From CAZJHD01 sp964545855 (GTDB taxonomy: Bacteria; Planctomycetota; UBA1135; JACQFD01): DNA of 64,000 nt. The notes beneath the pieces are model-generated. The model saw only the letters and a list, made by a program, of their open reading frames with translations, was not told the DNA's origin and searched no databases. Below, one piece after another: positions 50,847 to 60,663 of this stretch. The stretch spans positions 124,001-188,000 of the forward strand of contig CAZJHD010000002.1 of assembly GCA_964545855.1 (NCBI GenBank), read 5' to 3'. A program made the position numbers and the translations under genes. Position 1 is the stretch's first letter, and each line of letters starts with the position of its first letter.

Positions 50847-52256
50847 TCAATCCTTTCGCGCCATCTCGGCCTTCACGAGTTTCGCCTGCGGGCGCAGACC
50901 AACCGCTCTCTTCAGACGATTCGAGCCCTGGCGCGGGTTCTCGAGGTAGAAGCGCACGCGATCCATGTAGCGCGCCATCTTCTGGTTCGTCGAGTTGTAC
51001 CAGCGCTCGTAGGAGCGGACGAGATCGCGCTTGACCTCCTCGAGCTCCTCCTGCGTGAAGTGCTCGTGCGTGTAGGCCGAGCGATTCGAGGAGACGTAGT
51101 TCTCCGTCAGGTCGTCGATGTTGATGCGCGCCTGGAGGAGGTCCCAGGAGGGCGTTCCGACCAGCGGATTGAACACCGACACACGGATCAGGTCGGGCGA
51201 CGCGATCTTGAGGACGCGCTCCGTCTCGACGATGTCCTCGCGCGTCTCGCCGGGCGAGCCGACGATGAGGAAGACCTTCGCCCAGATCCCCGCGCGACGC
51301 GTCATGTGCGCCGCCTCGATGATCTGCGTCGGCGTGAGGTCCTTCTTGAGGACGTCCAGCATGCGCTGGCTGCCCGACTCCCAGCCGTAGTAGATGCGGC
51401 GGCAGCCGGCCTTGTACATCGTCTTCAGCAGCGGGAAGTCGACGCAGTCCGCGCGGGTGTTGCAGACCCACTCGAACTTGAGACCGCGGCGGATGATCGC
51501 CTCACAGAGCTCGTGGATGCGCTTCTTCCGGAGGGAGAAGATCTCGTCGATGAAGAGCACCGAGCCCGGGTGGTAGTTCGTGATGACCTGCGCGAGCTCC
51601 TCGACGATGTTCTCCGTCGAGCGCACTCGGTAGCCGCGGCCCGTGAGCTCCTTCTGGCAGAAGATGCACTTATAGGGGCATCCCCGCGTCGTGAAGATGT
51701 AGGCGAGGCGCTCCGGGTTGAGCTGGAAGTACCGGTCCTGGGGCAGCAGGTGCCGCGCCGGGAACGGGATCTCGTCGAGCTTCTTGATGAGCGGCGGCGC
51801 CGGATTGTCGACGCGGTCGCCATCGCGGTTGAAGGCCACACCGGGCACGGCCGCGATCTCCTCCTCGCGTCCCCCGTCGATCGCCTTCATGAGCTGGGAG
51901 AGCGTGAACTCCGCCTCGCCCTTCAGCACGTAGTCGAAGAATCCCGAGTCGAGGAAGAGACCCGGATCGACCGACGCGTGCGGGCCGCCCATGATCGTCG
52001 TCTTCCCGCGCTCCTTCGCGTACTTCGCCCAGGCGATCGCGCGACGCACGTTGGGCGTCAGCGAGGAGCATCCGACCACGTCGTTGCGCTCGATCGCCGC
52101 CTTCACGTAGGCGTCGTCGACGATGCGCTCATCGCAGAGCTCGACGGGAATGCCCTCTCGCTCGAGGCACGCGCCGAGGTACGTGAGCCCCAAGAGCATG
52201 GCCAGGGGGTCTTCCTGGACGTGGGGCTTGACGTAGAGGAGCAGGATCTTGCGCAT
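50847..52256 (-). CDS. B12-binding domain radical SAM protein
   Basis: 469 residues. N-terminal cobalamin-binding-like Rossmann fold (about 1-140: ILLLYVKPH ... MGGPHASVDPGLFLD), then a radical SAM domain with the Cys-x3-Cys-x2-Cys cluster motif in RGCPYKCIFC (about 195-204). The radical SAM partial TIM barrel follows, with YGWESGSQRML and FLIVGSPGETREDI as typical SAM-side motifs. The C-terminal ~100 residues are helical and basic. Class B/P-methyltransferase-like enzymes methylate unactivated carbons; substrate here unknown. It has a 280-bp upstream spacer and its own probable promoter. Confidence 0.88.
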   Translation of the reverse strand: MRKILLLYVKPHVQEDPLAMLLGLTYLGACLEREGIPVELCDERIVDDAYVKAAIERNDVVGCSSLTPNVRRAIAWAKYAKERGKTTIMGGPHASVDPGLFLDSGFFDYVLKGEAEFTLSQLMKAIDGGREEEIAAVPGVAFNRDGDRVDNPAPPLIKKLDEIPFPARHLLPQDRYFQLNPERLAYIFTTRGCPYKCIFCQKELTGRGYRVRSTENIVEELAQVITNYHPGSVLFIDEIFSLRKKRIHELCEAIIRRGLKFEWVCNTRADCVDFPLLKTMYKAGCRRIYYGWESGSQRMLDVLKKDLTPTQIIEAAHMTRRAGIWAKVFLIVGSPGETREDIVETERVLKIASPDLIRVSVFNPLVGTPSWDLLQARINIDDLTENYVSSNRSAYTHEHFTQEELEEVKRDLVRSYERWYNSTNQKMARYMDRVRFYLENPRQGSNRLKRAVGLRPQAKLVKAEMARKD

Positions 52257-52536
52257 GATGTGAAGTTCGAAGGGTGTCTGGATCGAGTGGTGTCAGGACC
52301 GACGCATCGCCGGTCGAGACGGGGGTCGGATCGGAATCCCGAACCGCTGGAACGCCAGAAGCTTCCGACGCTCGTGAGGGCCGGATCCGCCCACGAGGGC
52401 ACAAGTATAGGAACGTCCCTCCGGATGCGCCAACCGGGGGACCCGCAAAATCTCCCTGGTCTCGCGCGGCCACTGCGGCCCGAAGTCCCAGCGGGGCACG
52501 GAGTCGGGACGGCGCGGCCTCCCGTCGACGGGAGGT

Positions 52537-53775
52537 CTATCCGCGATAGATGGAGAGTACTTCGCGAGCGAGCCGAGGCATCGTGAAGCGCTCCATCAAC
52601 CGCCGGTGGCCCGCCTCCCCCATCGACCGCCGCTTCTCAGGAGACTGGAGCAGCTCGACGATCCGGCTCGCGAAGACCTTCACGTCGAAGGGATTCTCCA
52701 CGAAGCCCGTGACCCCGTGCTCCACGACCTCGGGGGTGCCGCCGAAGACGGTCCCGACGACGGGCTTGCGGTACCCCATGGCCTCCAGGTTCACGAGCCC
52801 GAACGTGTCGAGGCAGATCGACGGCGTCGTCACGACATCGGCGGCGGCGAAGGCGCAGCGGAGGTCCTCGCCCGCGAGCCAGTCGGTGACGACGATCCGG
52901 TCGAGCACCCCGAGCGACTCCGCGAGGGGCCTCACGCCCACGTCGAAGTCGCTCCGGCGCCCGAGGATCAGGAGCCGCGCACGGGGCACGCGCTCGCGCA
53001 CCTCGACGAGGATCCGAACGAGCTGCGCGTGCCCCTTCTGCTCGTGGACCCGTCCCGCGATCGCGAAGACCGGATCGTCGCCGAGCCCGAAGCGCCTTCG
53101 GAAATCCGCGACGCCGGAGGGATCGACGGGGCGCTCGTCCACCTCGATCGCGTTGTGCACCGTCTCGAAACCCGTGAGGTCGTTCGCCTCGAGCGCCTTG
53201 CGGAGCTCGTCGCTGACGGCGATCCGCGCGTCGACGCACTCGTCGAGGACCCGGTGGATGAGGACGTTGCGCGGCGGGAACCAGCGCAGCCGCTGGCACG
53301 GGATGCACTTCTGCCAGTAGGCGCGGTAGTCGCGCAGCAGCCCGCCGTGCTCCTCTCCTCCGTGGAAGCAGGTGAGCTTCTGGTAGCAGAATGTCATCAC
53401 GTCGTGCGCCGAGAAGACCACGCGCGCGCCGGCGGCCCTCGCCTCCCGCAGCGACGCGTAGGAGAGATGACCATGGATGAGCTGCGCATGCACGACGTCC
53501 GGGCGGAACTCCGCGAGGATGCGCCGCAGCGCCGGGAGCACGCGGCGATTCCGGAGTCCCACGATGCCGCGAAGCCGCACGGGATATCGGCTGAGGAGTC
53601 GATGCACCCGGAAGCCGAGGATCTCCGTCGGCGTCGCGTCCGCCGGGTCCTGCGTCACGGAGACGATCTCCGTCTCCACGCCCTCGGCGGCCTGCCGGCG
53701 CGCCATCTGATACATCATGCGGATCGACGATCCGATCCGCGGGTCGTGGAGATCGATGAGGTGGAGGACGCGCAC
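52537..53775 (-). CDS. GT4 family glycosyltransferase
   Basis: 412 residues, GT-B fold. N-terminal acceptor domain MRVLHLIDLHDPRIGSS ... VVHAQLIHGHLSY; C-terminal donor domain FAIAGRVHEQKGHAQLVRI and the E-x7-E region TFGLVNLEAMGYRKPVVGT. A cysteine-bearing insert (CYQKLTCFHGGEEHGG ... CIPCQRLRW, about 125-165) is characteristic of a GT4 subgroup. The start is GTG at 53775. Located between the methyltransferase and the radical SAM gene. Confidence 0.9.
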   Translation of the reverse strand: MRVLHLIDLHDPRIGSSIRMMYQMARRQAAEGVETEIVSVTQDPADATPTEILGFRVHRLLSRYPVRLRGIVGLRNRRVLPALRRILAEFRPDVVHAQLIHGHLSYASLREARAAGARVVFSAHDVMTFCYQKLTCFHGGEEHGGLLRDYRAYWQKCIPCQRLRWFPPRNVLIHRVLDECVDARIAVSDELRKALEANDLTGFETVHNAIEVDERPVDPSGVADFRRRFGLGDDPVFAIAGRVHEQKGHAQLVRILVEVRERVPRARLLILGRRSDFDVGVRPLAESLGVLDRIVVTDWLAGEDLRCAFAAADVVTTPSICLDTFGLVNLEAMGYRKPVVGTVFGGTPEVVEHGVTGFVENPFDVKVFASRIVELLQSPEKRRSMGEAGHRRLMERFTMPRLAREVLSIYRG

Positions 53776-53794
53776 CGGCCGAGGATCGGCGGCG

Positions 53795-54583
53795 TCAGGC
53801 CCCGCCGCGGCTCTCCCCCGGTTTCTCGGCCAGGAAGATCATGCAGTTCTCGCCCCCGAGCGCGTCGCTGAGGGGTCGCAGGAGCGGGAAACGCAGCAGC
53901 GCATCGCGCGATCGCACCGGGAGGTAGGGGAACGTCTCGCTGCGAACGACGGAGAAGCCCGCCTTCCGCAGCGCCGCATCGAGGGAGGATCGATCGAAGG
54001 TCTCCACGTGGAGGGAGCTCGACTTCACCTCGGCCCGGATCCGCTCGAGCTTCTTGCCGAGCTCCGTGCGCGCCTCCAGCCAGTTGTTCACGCGCCGGAA
54101 CCCGCGCTTCGTGAAGTACGTCGCGTCGTTGTCGGTCTCGACGATCGCTCTTCCCCCTGGACGCAGGACGCGGAAGAGCTCCGAGAGGAGGAGCTTCGGC
54201 TGGTAGAGGTGCTCGATCACGTCGATCGCCATCGCGAAGTCGAAGCAGCCGTCCGGGAAGGGCAGCTCCTCGACGCTCCCCGCGAGCAGCGTGCGCTGCG
54301 CGGGCCCCGTCTGCGCGACGCGACGGCGATAGACCCGGAGCGCCGCCGGCGAGAAGTCGAGGGAGACGACGCGCGCGCCCTCGCTCCGCGCGGCCTCGCT
54401 GAAGAACCCCATGCCGCTCCCGGCATCCAGGACGAGCTTCCCGGACACACCCTGGAGGTACTTCGTGATCCAGGCGACGCGGTTGCCGTAGACCCCCTCC
54501 TCGTACCGGCGAATGTGCCCGGCGTAGTACCGCTCGTCGTAGTCCTCCGCCGTGAAGGTCTTGTCGTGCTCGCGTTCGTGCAT
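53795..54583 (-). CDS. Class I SAM-dependent methyltransferase
   Basis: 262 residues. Methyltransf_11 fold: VLDAGSGMGFFSEAA (SAM motif I, about 50-64), VVSLDFSPAALRVY (motif post I), FDFAMAIDVIEHLYQP (motif IV) and LRPGGRAIVE. It likely O-methylates a sugar of the polymer, given neighbours. ATG at 54583; divergent from the flippase gene over 191 bp. Confidence 0.9.
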   Translation of the reverse strand: MHEREHDKTFTAEDYDERYYAGHIRRYEEGVYGNRVAWITKYLQGVSGKLVLDAGSGMGFFSEAARSEGARVVSLDFSPAALRVYRRRVAQTGPAQRTLLAGSVEELPFPDGCFDFAMAIDVIEHLYQPKLLLSELFRVLRPGGRAIVETDNDATYFTKRGFRRVNNWLEARTELGKKLERIRAEVKSSSLHVETFDRSSLDAALRKAGFSVVRSETFPYLPVRSRDALLRFPLLRPLSDALGGENCMIFLAEKPGESRGGA

Positions 54584-54774
54584 GGGTGAGGGCGCGACCC
54601 GAAGCATACGCGAGGCTCCGTCCTCCCCGTCATGGGGCACGACGGTTTTGCGGGCCGGCGGAAGAGCCCGATTCGGCTGGTAAGCTCCCGCGCGCTGCCC
54701 CCGGTTCGAGCTCGAGCAGGGCGCCCGTCGTCCATGCCACTCCACCGCCCCCGCTCGAAACGCGCGTGCGCTCG

Positions 54775-56226
54775 ATGGCGCGCGTCGCGCGAACGACGCG
54801 CAGCACGCCGCCGCGGCCGATGAGCGGGAGAGGACCCTCGCTGGCGAGCCGCATCCTCACGGCCGTTCGATCGCGCTTCGGACGCGACGTCGCCCTGCTG
54901 CAGATCGCGAGCATGGTGAACCAAGGCTCGGGCCTGTTCACCTCCGTCGTGATCTTCCGCATGTTCGGCGCCGTCGGGTACGGCGGCTACGCGGAGGCGC
55001 TGAACCTCTACGGGCTCATCTTCTTCCTGGGCAACGTCGGGCTCCTGCATCTCGCCGTCGCGCGCATCTCGGAAGCGATGGGCCGCGGCGACAACGGAGG
55101 AGTCCGGCACTGGCTCGGCGTGTTCACGAAGGGCTACCTCGCCTTCGCGCTGGTGCTGCTCCTGGTCGGCGTCAGCCTCGGGCCCTGGCTCGGCGAGGTG
55201 ATCCAGCACGACCGGGAGGTCGGTGTCTGGGCGGCGATCCTCTGCGCGTCGGGACCCCTCTTCGCCCCCTTCAGCCTCGTCGTGTGCGCCCTGCAGGGAA
55301 CGCGCCGCATGAAGGTGCTGGCGGAGATGGAGAACCTGAAGGAGATCAGCCGCACCTACCTCGTGATCGTCGGCGCGGTCGCCTGGGGCAGCCCCTTCGG
55401 CGCCATCGCGGGAGAGGTCGCCGCGACGCTGCTCTCGATCGTCTTCGCCGCGCTCGCCTACTCGAAGGCTCGCCGCGAGCCGGGCATGGCGCTCCCTTCG
55501 CCGAAGGAGGTGATCCAGGCGGCGATCGAGACGTCGTGGCGCGAGGTGTGGTCCTGCGTCCAGACGGGCATCGCCATCGGACTGCGCAAGAACCTCACGG
55601 TGCTCTGGTCGCAGCTCCTCCCGCGGCTCGCCCTCGGCTACTTCGGGTCGGCCCGGGAGGTCGCGTACCTGAATCTCGCGCAGAACCTGATGAAGATCCC
55701 GATGCAGGGCCTGGCGGGCGTCCCTCGCGCGCTCATGCCGACCCTCGGTCAGCTCCGCGGAGCGGGTCAGATCGATCGCCTCTACCGGGTGCTCTCGCGG
55801 ATCATGATCCTGAGCGGCGGACTGATCGGCGCCGCATCCGCGGTCCTCGTCGTCGTCCTCTTCTGGTTCGTCCCCGCCTTCTACGGCGAGGGGGCGCGCG
55901 CGGCCCTCGAGCTCGTCCCGTGGCTGCTGATCCCGGCGATCCTCGCCGGCTTCGCGATCGGAGCGGACGCCTTCTACATCGTCGTCGACAAGGTCCGCGC
56001 CGCCGTCGTGATCGACGTGTCGACCGCACTCCTCTCGCTGCCGCCGGGCCTCTACCTCGTCTCGGAGTGGCACGCCCTCGGCGCCGTGGGCTTCGTGACC
56101 CTCGCGCACCTGGGGCTCCTCGCGCACTTCGTCTACATCGCGGTCTACTTCCGCGGCGTGCGGCGCGCACGCGGCGAGACCGCGCGCACGACCGACGAAG
56201 ACGCTCGGATCGGAGGCGCGGGGTGA
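54775..56226 (+). CDS. Polysaccharide flippase (Wzx/MATE-like oligosaccharide flippase family)
   Basis: 483 residues with about 12-14 TM helices. LLQIASMVNQGSGLFTSVVIFRMFG is the typical first helix of polysaccharide biosynthesis flippases, and AREVAYLNLAQNLMKIP, GVPRALMPTLGQL and VLVVVLFWFVPAFYG are conserved-style segments. It moves undecaprenyl-linked repeat units across the inner membrane. The ATG at 54775 is a compromise; a second ATG at 54820 would also retain all helices. Transcribed opposite to its neighbours. Confidence 0.88.
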   Translation: MARVARTTRSTPPRPMSGRGPSLASRILTAVRSRFGRDVALLQIASMVNQGSGLFTSVVIFRMFGAVGYGGYAEALNLYGLIFFLGNVGLLHLAVARISEAMGRGDNGGVRHWLGVFTKGYLAFALVLLLVGVSLGPWLGEVIQHDREVGVWAAILCASGPLFAPFSLVVCALQGTRRMKVLAEMENLKEISRTYLVIVGAVAWGSPFGAIAGEVAATLLSIVFAALAYSKARREPGMALPSPKEVIQAAIETSWREVWSCVQTGIAIGLRKNLTVLWSQLLPRLALGYFGSAREVAYLNLAQNLMKIPMQGLAGVPRALMPTLGQLRGAGQIDRLYRVLSRIMILSGGLIGAASAVLVVVLFWFVPAFYGEGARAALELVPWLLIPAILAGFAIGADAFYIVVDKVRAAVVIDVSTALLSLPPGLYLVSEWHALGAVGFVTLAHLGLLAHFVYIAVYFRGVRRARGETARTTDEDARIGGAG

Positions 56227-56246
56227 GCGGACCCGAAGGAATCGGC

Positions 56247-56265
56247 GATCGGCGCTCCGCCGATC
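56247..56265. terminator. Bidirectional terminator-like hairpin
   Basis: GATCGGCG-CTC-CGCCGATC: perfect 8-bp GC-rich stem with a 3-nt loop, in the 37-bp gap between the convergent flippase and radical SAM genes; its end reaches into the radical SAM stop codon. No U-tract, but position and stability fit a shared terminator. Confidence 0.5.
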
Positions 56266-57862
56266 AGTTGAAGCTCGCGACCCGCTCGTTCTCCGACGAC
56301 ATCACCCAGGTGGGCTTCTCGTCTTCCTTGTGGAAGCCCCACTTCATGATCCGATTGAAGAGGTAGAAGGTCGAGAGCTCGACGGGGAACTGGTAGTTCC
56401 CGCTGCGGAGCCGCCATTCGGAGATCTTCTCGATCAGGCCGCGCTTGTTCGGGCGCACGAGCTGATGGACGAAGGAGGCGTACTGGTAGTAGAGGCGCAG
56501 CTTCTTCTTCACGGACATCGGGATGTTGTCCTTCCACGTGTCCGTGAACTGGTACTCGAGCTGGTTCCCCCACTCGTAGAGCGTCGTCGGCGGCACGTAG
56601 CCCATCGTGAGCGCCTCCTGGTAGAGCTCGCTCCCGGGAATCGGCCGGAACGGGAAGACGTGCGCCGAGACCGTCGGGCACTCGGAGACGATGCGGCGCG
56701 CCTCGTCGAGCGTCGTGTGCATCGACTCCTCGCTCTCGTGGGGGTAGCCGATGATGTACGTGAGCGAGCTCAGGATGCCTCGCTTGTGCATCTCGCGCGA
56801 CGCGAGCAGGTTGTCTCCCTGCTTGATCGGCTTCTTCACGTACTTGTCCATCGTCTCCTGATCCGACGTCTCGGCGCCGATCAGAGCGACGTAGAGACCC
56901 GCATCGCGCAGGAGATCGAGCGTCTCCTTCTTGTAGTGGAGGATCGCGTGGGTCTCCATCGTGGTGGTCCACTCGATCTTGATGCCGCGATTGATGAGTC
57001 CCTCGCAGAACTCCTTCGCGCGCTTCTCCTGCACTCCCCAGTTGGCGTCCTGGAAGCGCACCATCTGCATGTTCCAGCGCTCCTTCAGGTCCTGGATGTC
57101 GTCGAGCATCCGGTCGGCCGGAATGGCCTTCCATCGCCGGTTCGTGACGAAGGGCGAGCAGCAGAACGTGCAAGGCTCCGGGCAGCCGAAGCTCGAGAAG
57201 TAGGAGATGCCGAAGTAGTTGTTGCCGCGGCCCACCGAGGGCGGCGACGGCATCCGGTTCCGCGTGTCCTTCGCGCGCTTGTGGAGCTGCTTGTCGCGAT
57301 AGGGCGCGATGTCGATGAGGTGCCATGCTGCACGCTTCAGCTGCTCCCATCCGACGACCGCGCGATGGGGATTCATGTGCACCTGCCCGTCGCGCCAGAG
57401 GGCGAGCCCCTCCACCTGTTCCAGGTTCGCGCCGCTCTCGACGGCGCGGATGAACTCCATGAACGTGACCTCGCCCTGGCCGATGCAGACCGCGTCGTAG
57501 ATGCCCGTCGAGAGATAGGCCTCGGGCAGGCAGCTCGGGAACCAGCCTCCCGCGATGATCTTGATCTTCGGGTTCGCCGCGCGGACCTTCTCCGCGATCT
57601 CGTGGCCGTCGCGCACCATGTAGCCGAGGAGCGCCGTCGTCCCGAAGATCATCGCGCCCTCGCAGGCCTGCAGCGCGCGACGGTGGCTCTCCTCGTTCGA
57701 GTAGAGCGATGCGTCGATGATCACGACTTCGTAGCCCTCCGCATCGGGCAGCGCCGCGATGTGGAGCATCTCCAGCGGGAGGATGTCGTAGCTGGTGAAC
57801 TGACCACGATCCTGGTTCACCTGCTGCGCTTCATAGAGAACGATCTTCGGCCTGCGCGTCAT
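56264..57862 (-). CDS. B12-binding domain radical SAM protein (second)
   Basis: 532 residues. N-terminal cobalamin-binding-like domain (about 1-165; contains GTTALLGYMVRDG and IIAGGWFPSCLPEAYLS), followed by a radical SAM domain with the Cys-x3-Cys-x2-Cys motif in FGCPEPCTFC (about 235-244); a further Cys follows immediately (FCC). IGAETSDQETMDKY and IGYPHESEESM are typical SAM-barrel motifs. Not closely similar to the other radical SAM gene at 50847. Substrate unknown; it may methylate or rearrange a sugar or lipid in the glycan pathway. Confidence 0.88.
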   Translation of the reverse strand: MTRRPKIVLYEAQQVNQDRGQFTSYDILPLEMLHIAALPDAEGYEVVIIDASLYSNEESHRRALQACEGAMIFGTTALLGYMVRDGHEIAEKVRAANPKIKIIAGGWFPSCLPEAYLSTGIYDAVCIGQGEVTFMEFIRAVESGANLEQVEGLALWRDGQVHMNPHRAVVGWEQLKRAAWHLIDIAPYRDKQLHKRAKDTRNRMPSPPSVGRGNNYFGISYFSSFGCPEPCTFCCSPFVTNRRWKAIPADRMLDDIQDLKERWNMQMVRFQDANWGVQEKRAKEFCEGLINRGIKIEWTTTMETHAILHYKKETLDLLRDAGLYVALIGAETSDQETMDKYVKKPIKQGDNLLASREMHKRGILSSLTYIIGYPHESEESMHTTLDEARRIVSECPTVSAHVFPFRPIPGSELYQEALTMGYVPPTTLYEWGNQLEYQFTDTWKDNIPMSVKKKLRLYYQYASFVHQLVRPNKRGLIEKISEWRLRSGNYQFPVELSTFYLFNRIMKWGFHKEDEKPTWVMSSENERVASFN

Positions 57863-58032
57863 GGTGCAATTGCTTCGAGATGGGGTGGTCTCGTGGACCG
57901 GCGGCGATAAGGGCACGCTGCGGCGGCGCCCAGCCGCGAAAGATAGCACGGCTCCGCGGAAGCCTGCCACCGAGGGTCTGGGGTGGAAGCGATTGCCGGC
58001 CCGCCCGCGCCGGGAACCGAGCCCCTGGACCC

Positions 58033-59238
58033 TCAGGGGTTTCGGTGCTCTCGAAGCGCGTCGTAGATCGCGAGGACGCGCGCGGCATTGCGGTCCCAGC
58101 TCTGCTGCGACGCGTGCTCCCGGCAGCTCCGCGCGAGCCCCTCGCGTTCCGCGTCGCCGGCGCCGAGCACGCGCCGCAGGGCATCCGCGACGGCCTCCGC
58201 CGTCGGGGGGACGAGGAAGCCCGAGACTCCGTCGGCGACCGCATCCTCCGCTCCGCTCGCCGTCGTTCCGATGGAGGGAACGCCCGAGGCCGCGGCCTCC
58301 AGGTAGACGATGCCGAAGCCCTCGAAGCCCCCGTCGCTCGCCAGCACGGGCGTGTGCACGAGAGCCCGCGCCCCCAGCAGCAGGTCGATCTTCTCCTCCT
58401 CCGTCACGTTCCCGAGGAACGTCACGCGGCTCCCGAGCCCGCGCTCCTCGACCTCGCCACGGATCCGCCGGAAGTAGGGGTCGCCCTCCTGGAACGCGCC
58501 GACGACGAAGTGCCCCGTGTCCGGGAACTCCGCCGCGACGCGCAGGAATCCTCCGATCGCGAGGTGATGCCCCTTCCGCTCCTTCAGCGCGCCCATGCCG
58601 AGCGTGTAGCGGGCGCCGCTCCAGGGGCGCCCCTCGAGCCGCGGCCGCGGCGCGTAGCTCTCGGCGTCGACGGCGTTGCGGATCACCTCGAGGTTCGCGA
58701 GCGGGAGCAGCTCCTCGATCCGGCGCCTCGTGTAGTCGCTCACGCAGAGGATCCGGCCGAAGCGCGGATAGGCGGCGCGCGCGCGCGCCGCGTGGCGCCG
58801 GTCCGTGAGGGGCACGACGGCGTAGGTGCCGTGCGCCGTCATGACGCAGGGCTTGCCGGCGAGCCGCGCGGCGAGGAGCCCCACGTAGCAGTGCGGGTAG
58901 TCCTTGATCGCGTGCACCACGTCGGCCCGCCGGACCATCGGGAGCACGCGCGCGACGGACCACGCGAGGTACGCGAGGAAACGCAGCCTCGGGACGTAGA
59001 AGAAGTAGTCGGGCGGGAGCGCGATCCGGATCGGCCACGACGCCGGCACGTCGGCCGAGAGCCCCGGGTGCTTGCGCGCGAGCGCCACCTCGACCGCGGT
59101 GCCTGGCCGCAGCGCCTGGATCGCGCGCATCAGGCGGATCGTGTAGCGGCCCACGCCGTCCGTGTCGGCGAGGGAGTCGGTGAGGACGGCGATCCGGAGG
59201 GACCCCGGAGACCGGCGGCTCGGCTCTGGCTCCGTCAC
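58033..59238 (-). CDS. GT4 family glycosyltransferase
   Basis: 401 residues. LRIAVLTDSLADTDGVGRYTIRL at the N-terminus; donor domain with TLGMGALKERKGHHLAIGGF and GGFEGFGIVYLEAAASGVPSIGT (E-x7-E). Intact GT-B fold. GTG start. Its start is 4 bp from the stop of the preceding GT4 gene. Likely cytoplasmic, acting on lipid-linked intermediates. Confidence 0.9.
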   Translation of the reverse strand: MTEPEPSRRSPGSLRIAVLTDSLADTDGVGRYTIRLMRAIQALRPGTAVEVALARKHPGLSADVPASWPIRIALPPDYFFYVPRLRFLAYLAWSVARVLPMVRRADVVHAIKDYPHCYVGLLAARLAGKPCVMTAHGTYAVVPLTDRRHAARARAAYPRFGRILCVSDYTRRRIEELLPLANLEVIRNAVDAESYAPRPRLEGRPWSGARYTLGMGALKERKGHHLAIGGFLRVAAEFPDTGHFVVGAFQEGDPYFRRIRGEVEERGLGSRVTFLGNVTEEEKIDLLLGARALVHTPVLASDGGFEGFGIVYLEAAASGVPSIGTTASGAEDAVADGVSGFLVPPTAEAVADALRRVLGAGDAEREGLARSCREHASQQSWDRNAARVLAIYDALREHRNP

Positions 59239-59242
59239 GTCC

Positions 59243-60451
59243 TCAGAGGCCCCGGGCCCGGGCCCGTGTCGTCGCGAGGTCGAGGAGCCGTTGCGCGCGG
59301 GCGTCGAAGGTCGAGCGCGCCGACTCCGCCCGCGCTTTCGCCGCGAGCCGCTCGCGGCGGGGCGCGTCGGCGGCGAGCGCGCGGATCGCCCCGGCGAGGG
59401 CGGCGGGATCGTCGGGGGCGACGAGCAGCGCGTCGCGGTCGTGGGACAGCACCTCGCGCAGGCTCTGCAGGTCCGAGGCGACGATGGCCCGCCCCGCGGC
59501 CATCGCCTCGAAGAGCTTCAGCGGCGACGTGTGGCGCTCGGAGATCGCCGACCCGGCGGAGTTGGGAACCAGGACGACGTCGGCCGCGGCGAGATGGAGC
59601 GGGACCTCCGTGGGCGGGCGGTGGCCGAGCACCTCGACGTTCGCGAGGCCCGCGGCCTCGCGCCGCACGCGGCCGACGTCCTCCGGCAAGCCCCCCACGA
59701 GCCGGAAGCGCACCTCCGGCGCGAGGCGCGCGGCCGCGACGAGCGTCCCGGCGCCCTTCCAGGGGAAGAGGTGGCCGGTGTAGACCGCCACGAATCCGTC
59801 CCCCAGGCCGAGCCTCCGGCGTGCCTCCTCCCGGCCGGGCACGTCGGCGAAAGCGGTGGGGTCGAAGGCGTCCGGAACGACGAAGATCTCCTCGCGCGCG
59901 AAGCGCACCACGCTCGCGAGATCGAGGGCGAGCCCCTCGGTGATCGCCACGACGCAGAGCGCGCGGCGCATGGATCGCTCGAGCCATCGGCGCTTCGTGC
60001 GAGACCCGGGGATCGAGTGCGCCTCGAAGAGGTAGCGCGGGTGGCGCGCGCGCGCGAGGAGCGCGCCGGTCTCGATCTCGCGGCAGTGGACGAGGGCTCC
60101 GCGCTCGCGCATCGCGAGCCGGGCGGCGTTCCATCCGAAGGTCAGCTCCTCGATGCGCGCGGGCAGGTACTGGAGCCGCGTCGGCACGCGCTCGATCCAG
60201 TCGAGCACAGGCACGGGCCGCAATCGCACGGGCTCCCGCACGCCGTAGTAGGCGAGCGGGTCGGCGCCCGGCGCGATGCCCTCGATCGCGCGGCGCACGC
60301 GCCGATCCGCGTGGAGCAGATCCACCTCGCAGCCGGCGCGCGCGAAGGCGGCGGCGGTGCGCACCGTCTGGATCGACTGCGCCCGCTCACCGGGGATCCG
60401 GGCGTTCGCCACGACGAGGACCTTGCGGAAGTACGGCGCGTGCTCGGGCAT
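59243..60451 (-). CDS. GT4 family glycosyltransferase
   Basis: 402 residues from ATG at 60451. FRKVLVVANARIPGERAQSIQTVRTAAAFARAG is the N-terminal domain; donor site VYTGHLFPWKGAGTLV and TSPLKLFEAMAAGRAIVAS (E-x7-E region). A 5' hairpin (GGGGGC-8 nt-GCCCCC) at 60479-60498 lies 28 bp upstream of the start and could affect translation. Divergent from the membrane TPR-like gene. Confidence 0.9.
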   Translation of the reverse strand: MPEHAPYFRKVLVVANARIPGERAQSIQTVRTAAAFARAGCEVDLLHADRRVRRAIEGIAPGADPLAYYGVREPVRLRPVPVLDWIERVPTRLQYLPARIEELTFGWNAARLAMRERGALVHCREIETGALLARARHPRYLFEAHSIPGSRTKRRWLERSMRRALCVVAITEGLALDLASVVRFAREEIFVVPDAFDPTAFADVPGREEARRRLGLGDGFVAVYTGHLFPWKGAGTLVAAARLAPEVRFRLVGGLPEDVGRVRREAAGLANVEVLGHRPPTEVPLHLAAADVVLVPNSAGSAISERHTSPLKLFEAMAAGRAIVASDLQSLREVLSHDRDALLVAPDDPAALAGAIRALAADAPRRERLAAKARAESARSTFDARAQRLLDLATTRARARGL

Positions 60452-60663
60452 GCAGTCGAGTCGTCGCCCGTCGACCCAGGGGGCCGGCGGGTGCCCCCCT
60501 ACCGTAGCAGCCCGAGGCCGAAGTCCCGCTCGGAGCGGGCGCGAGCCCTCGCGATCGTGTCGCGGCGCGGACGCGGGGTCCAACCTCGCGGCGAGGCGTG
60601 CCAGAATCACCGGAGGCGATCCGAGCGTCGTCCCACGACGAGAGAACTCGATCCCATCGCGCC

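Noticed and set aside
54217..56127. 636-codon minus-strand frame over the flippase gene
   Set aside because: Charged, repetitive antisense product; the plus-strand frame encodes clear TM helices.
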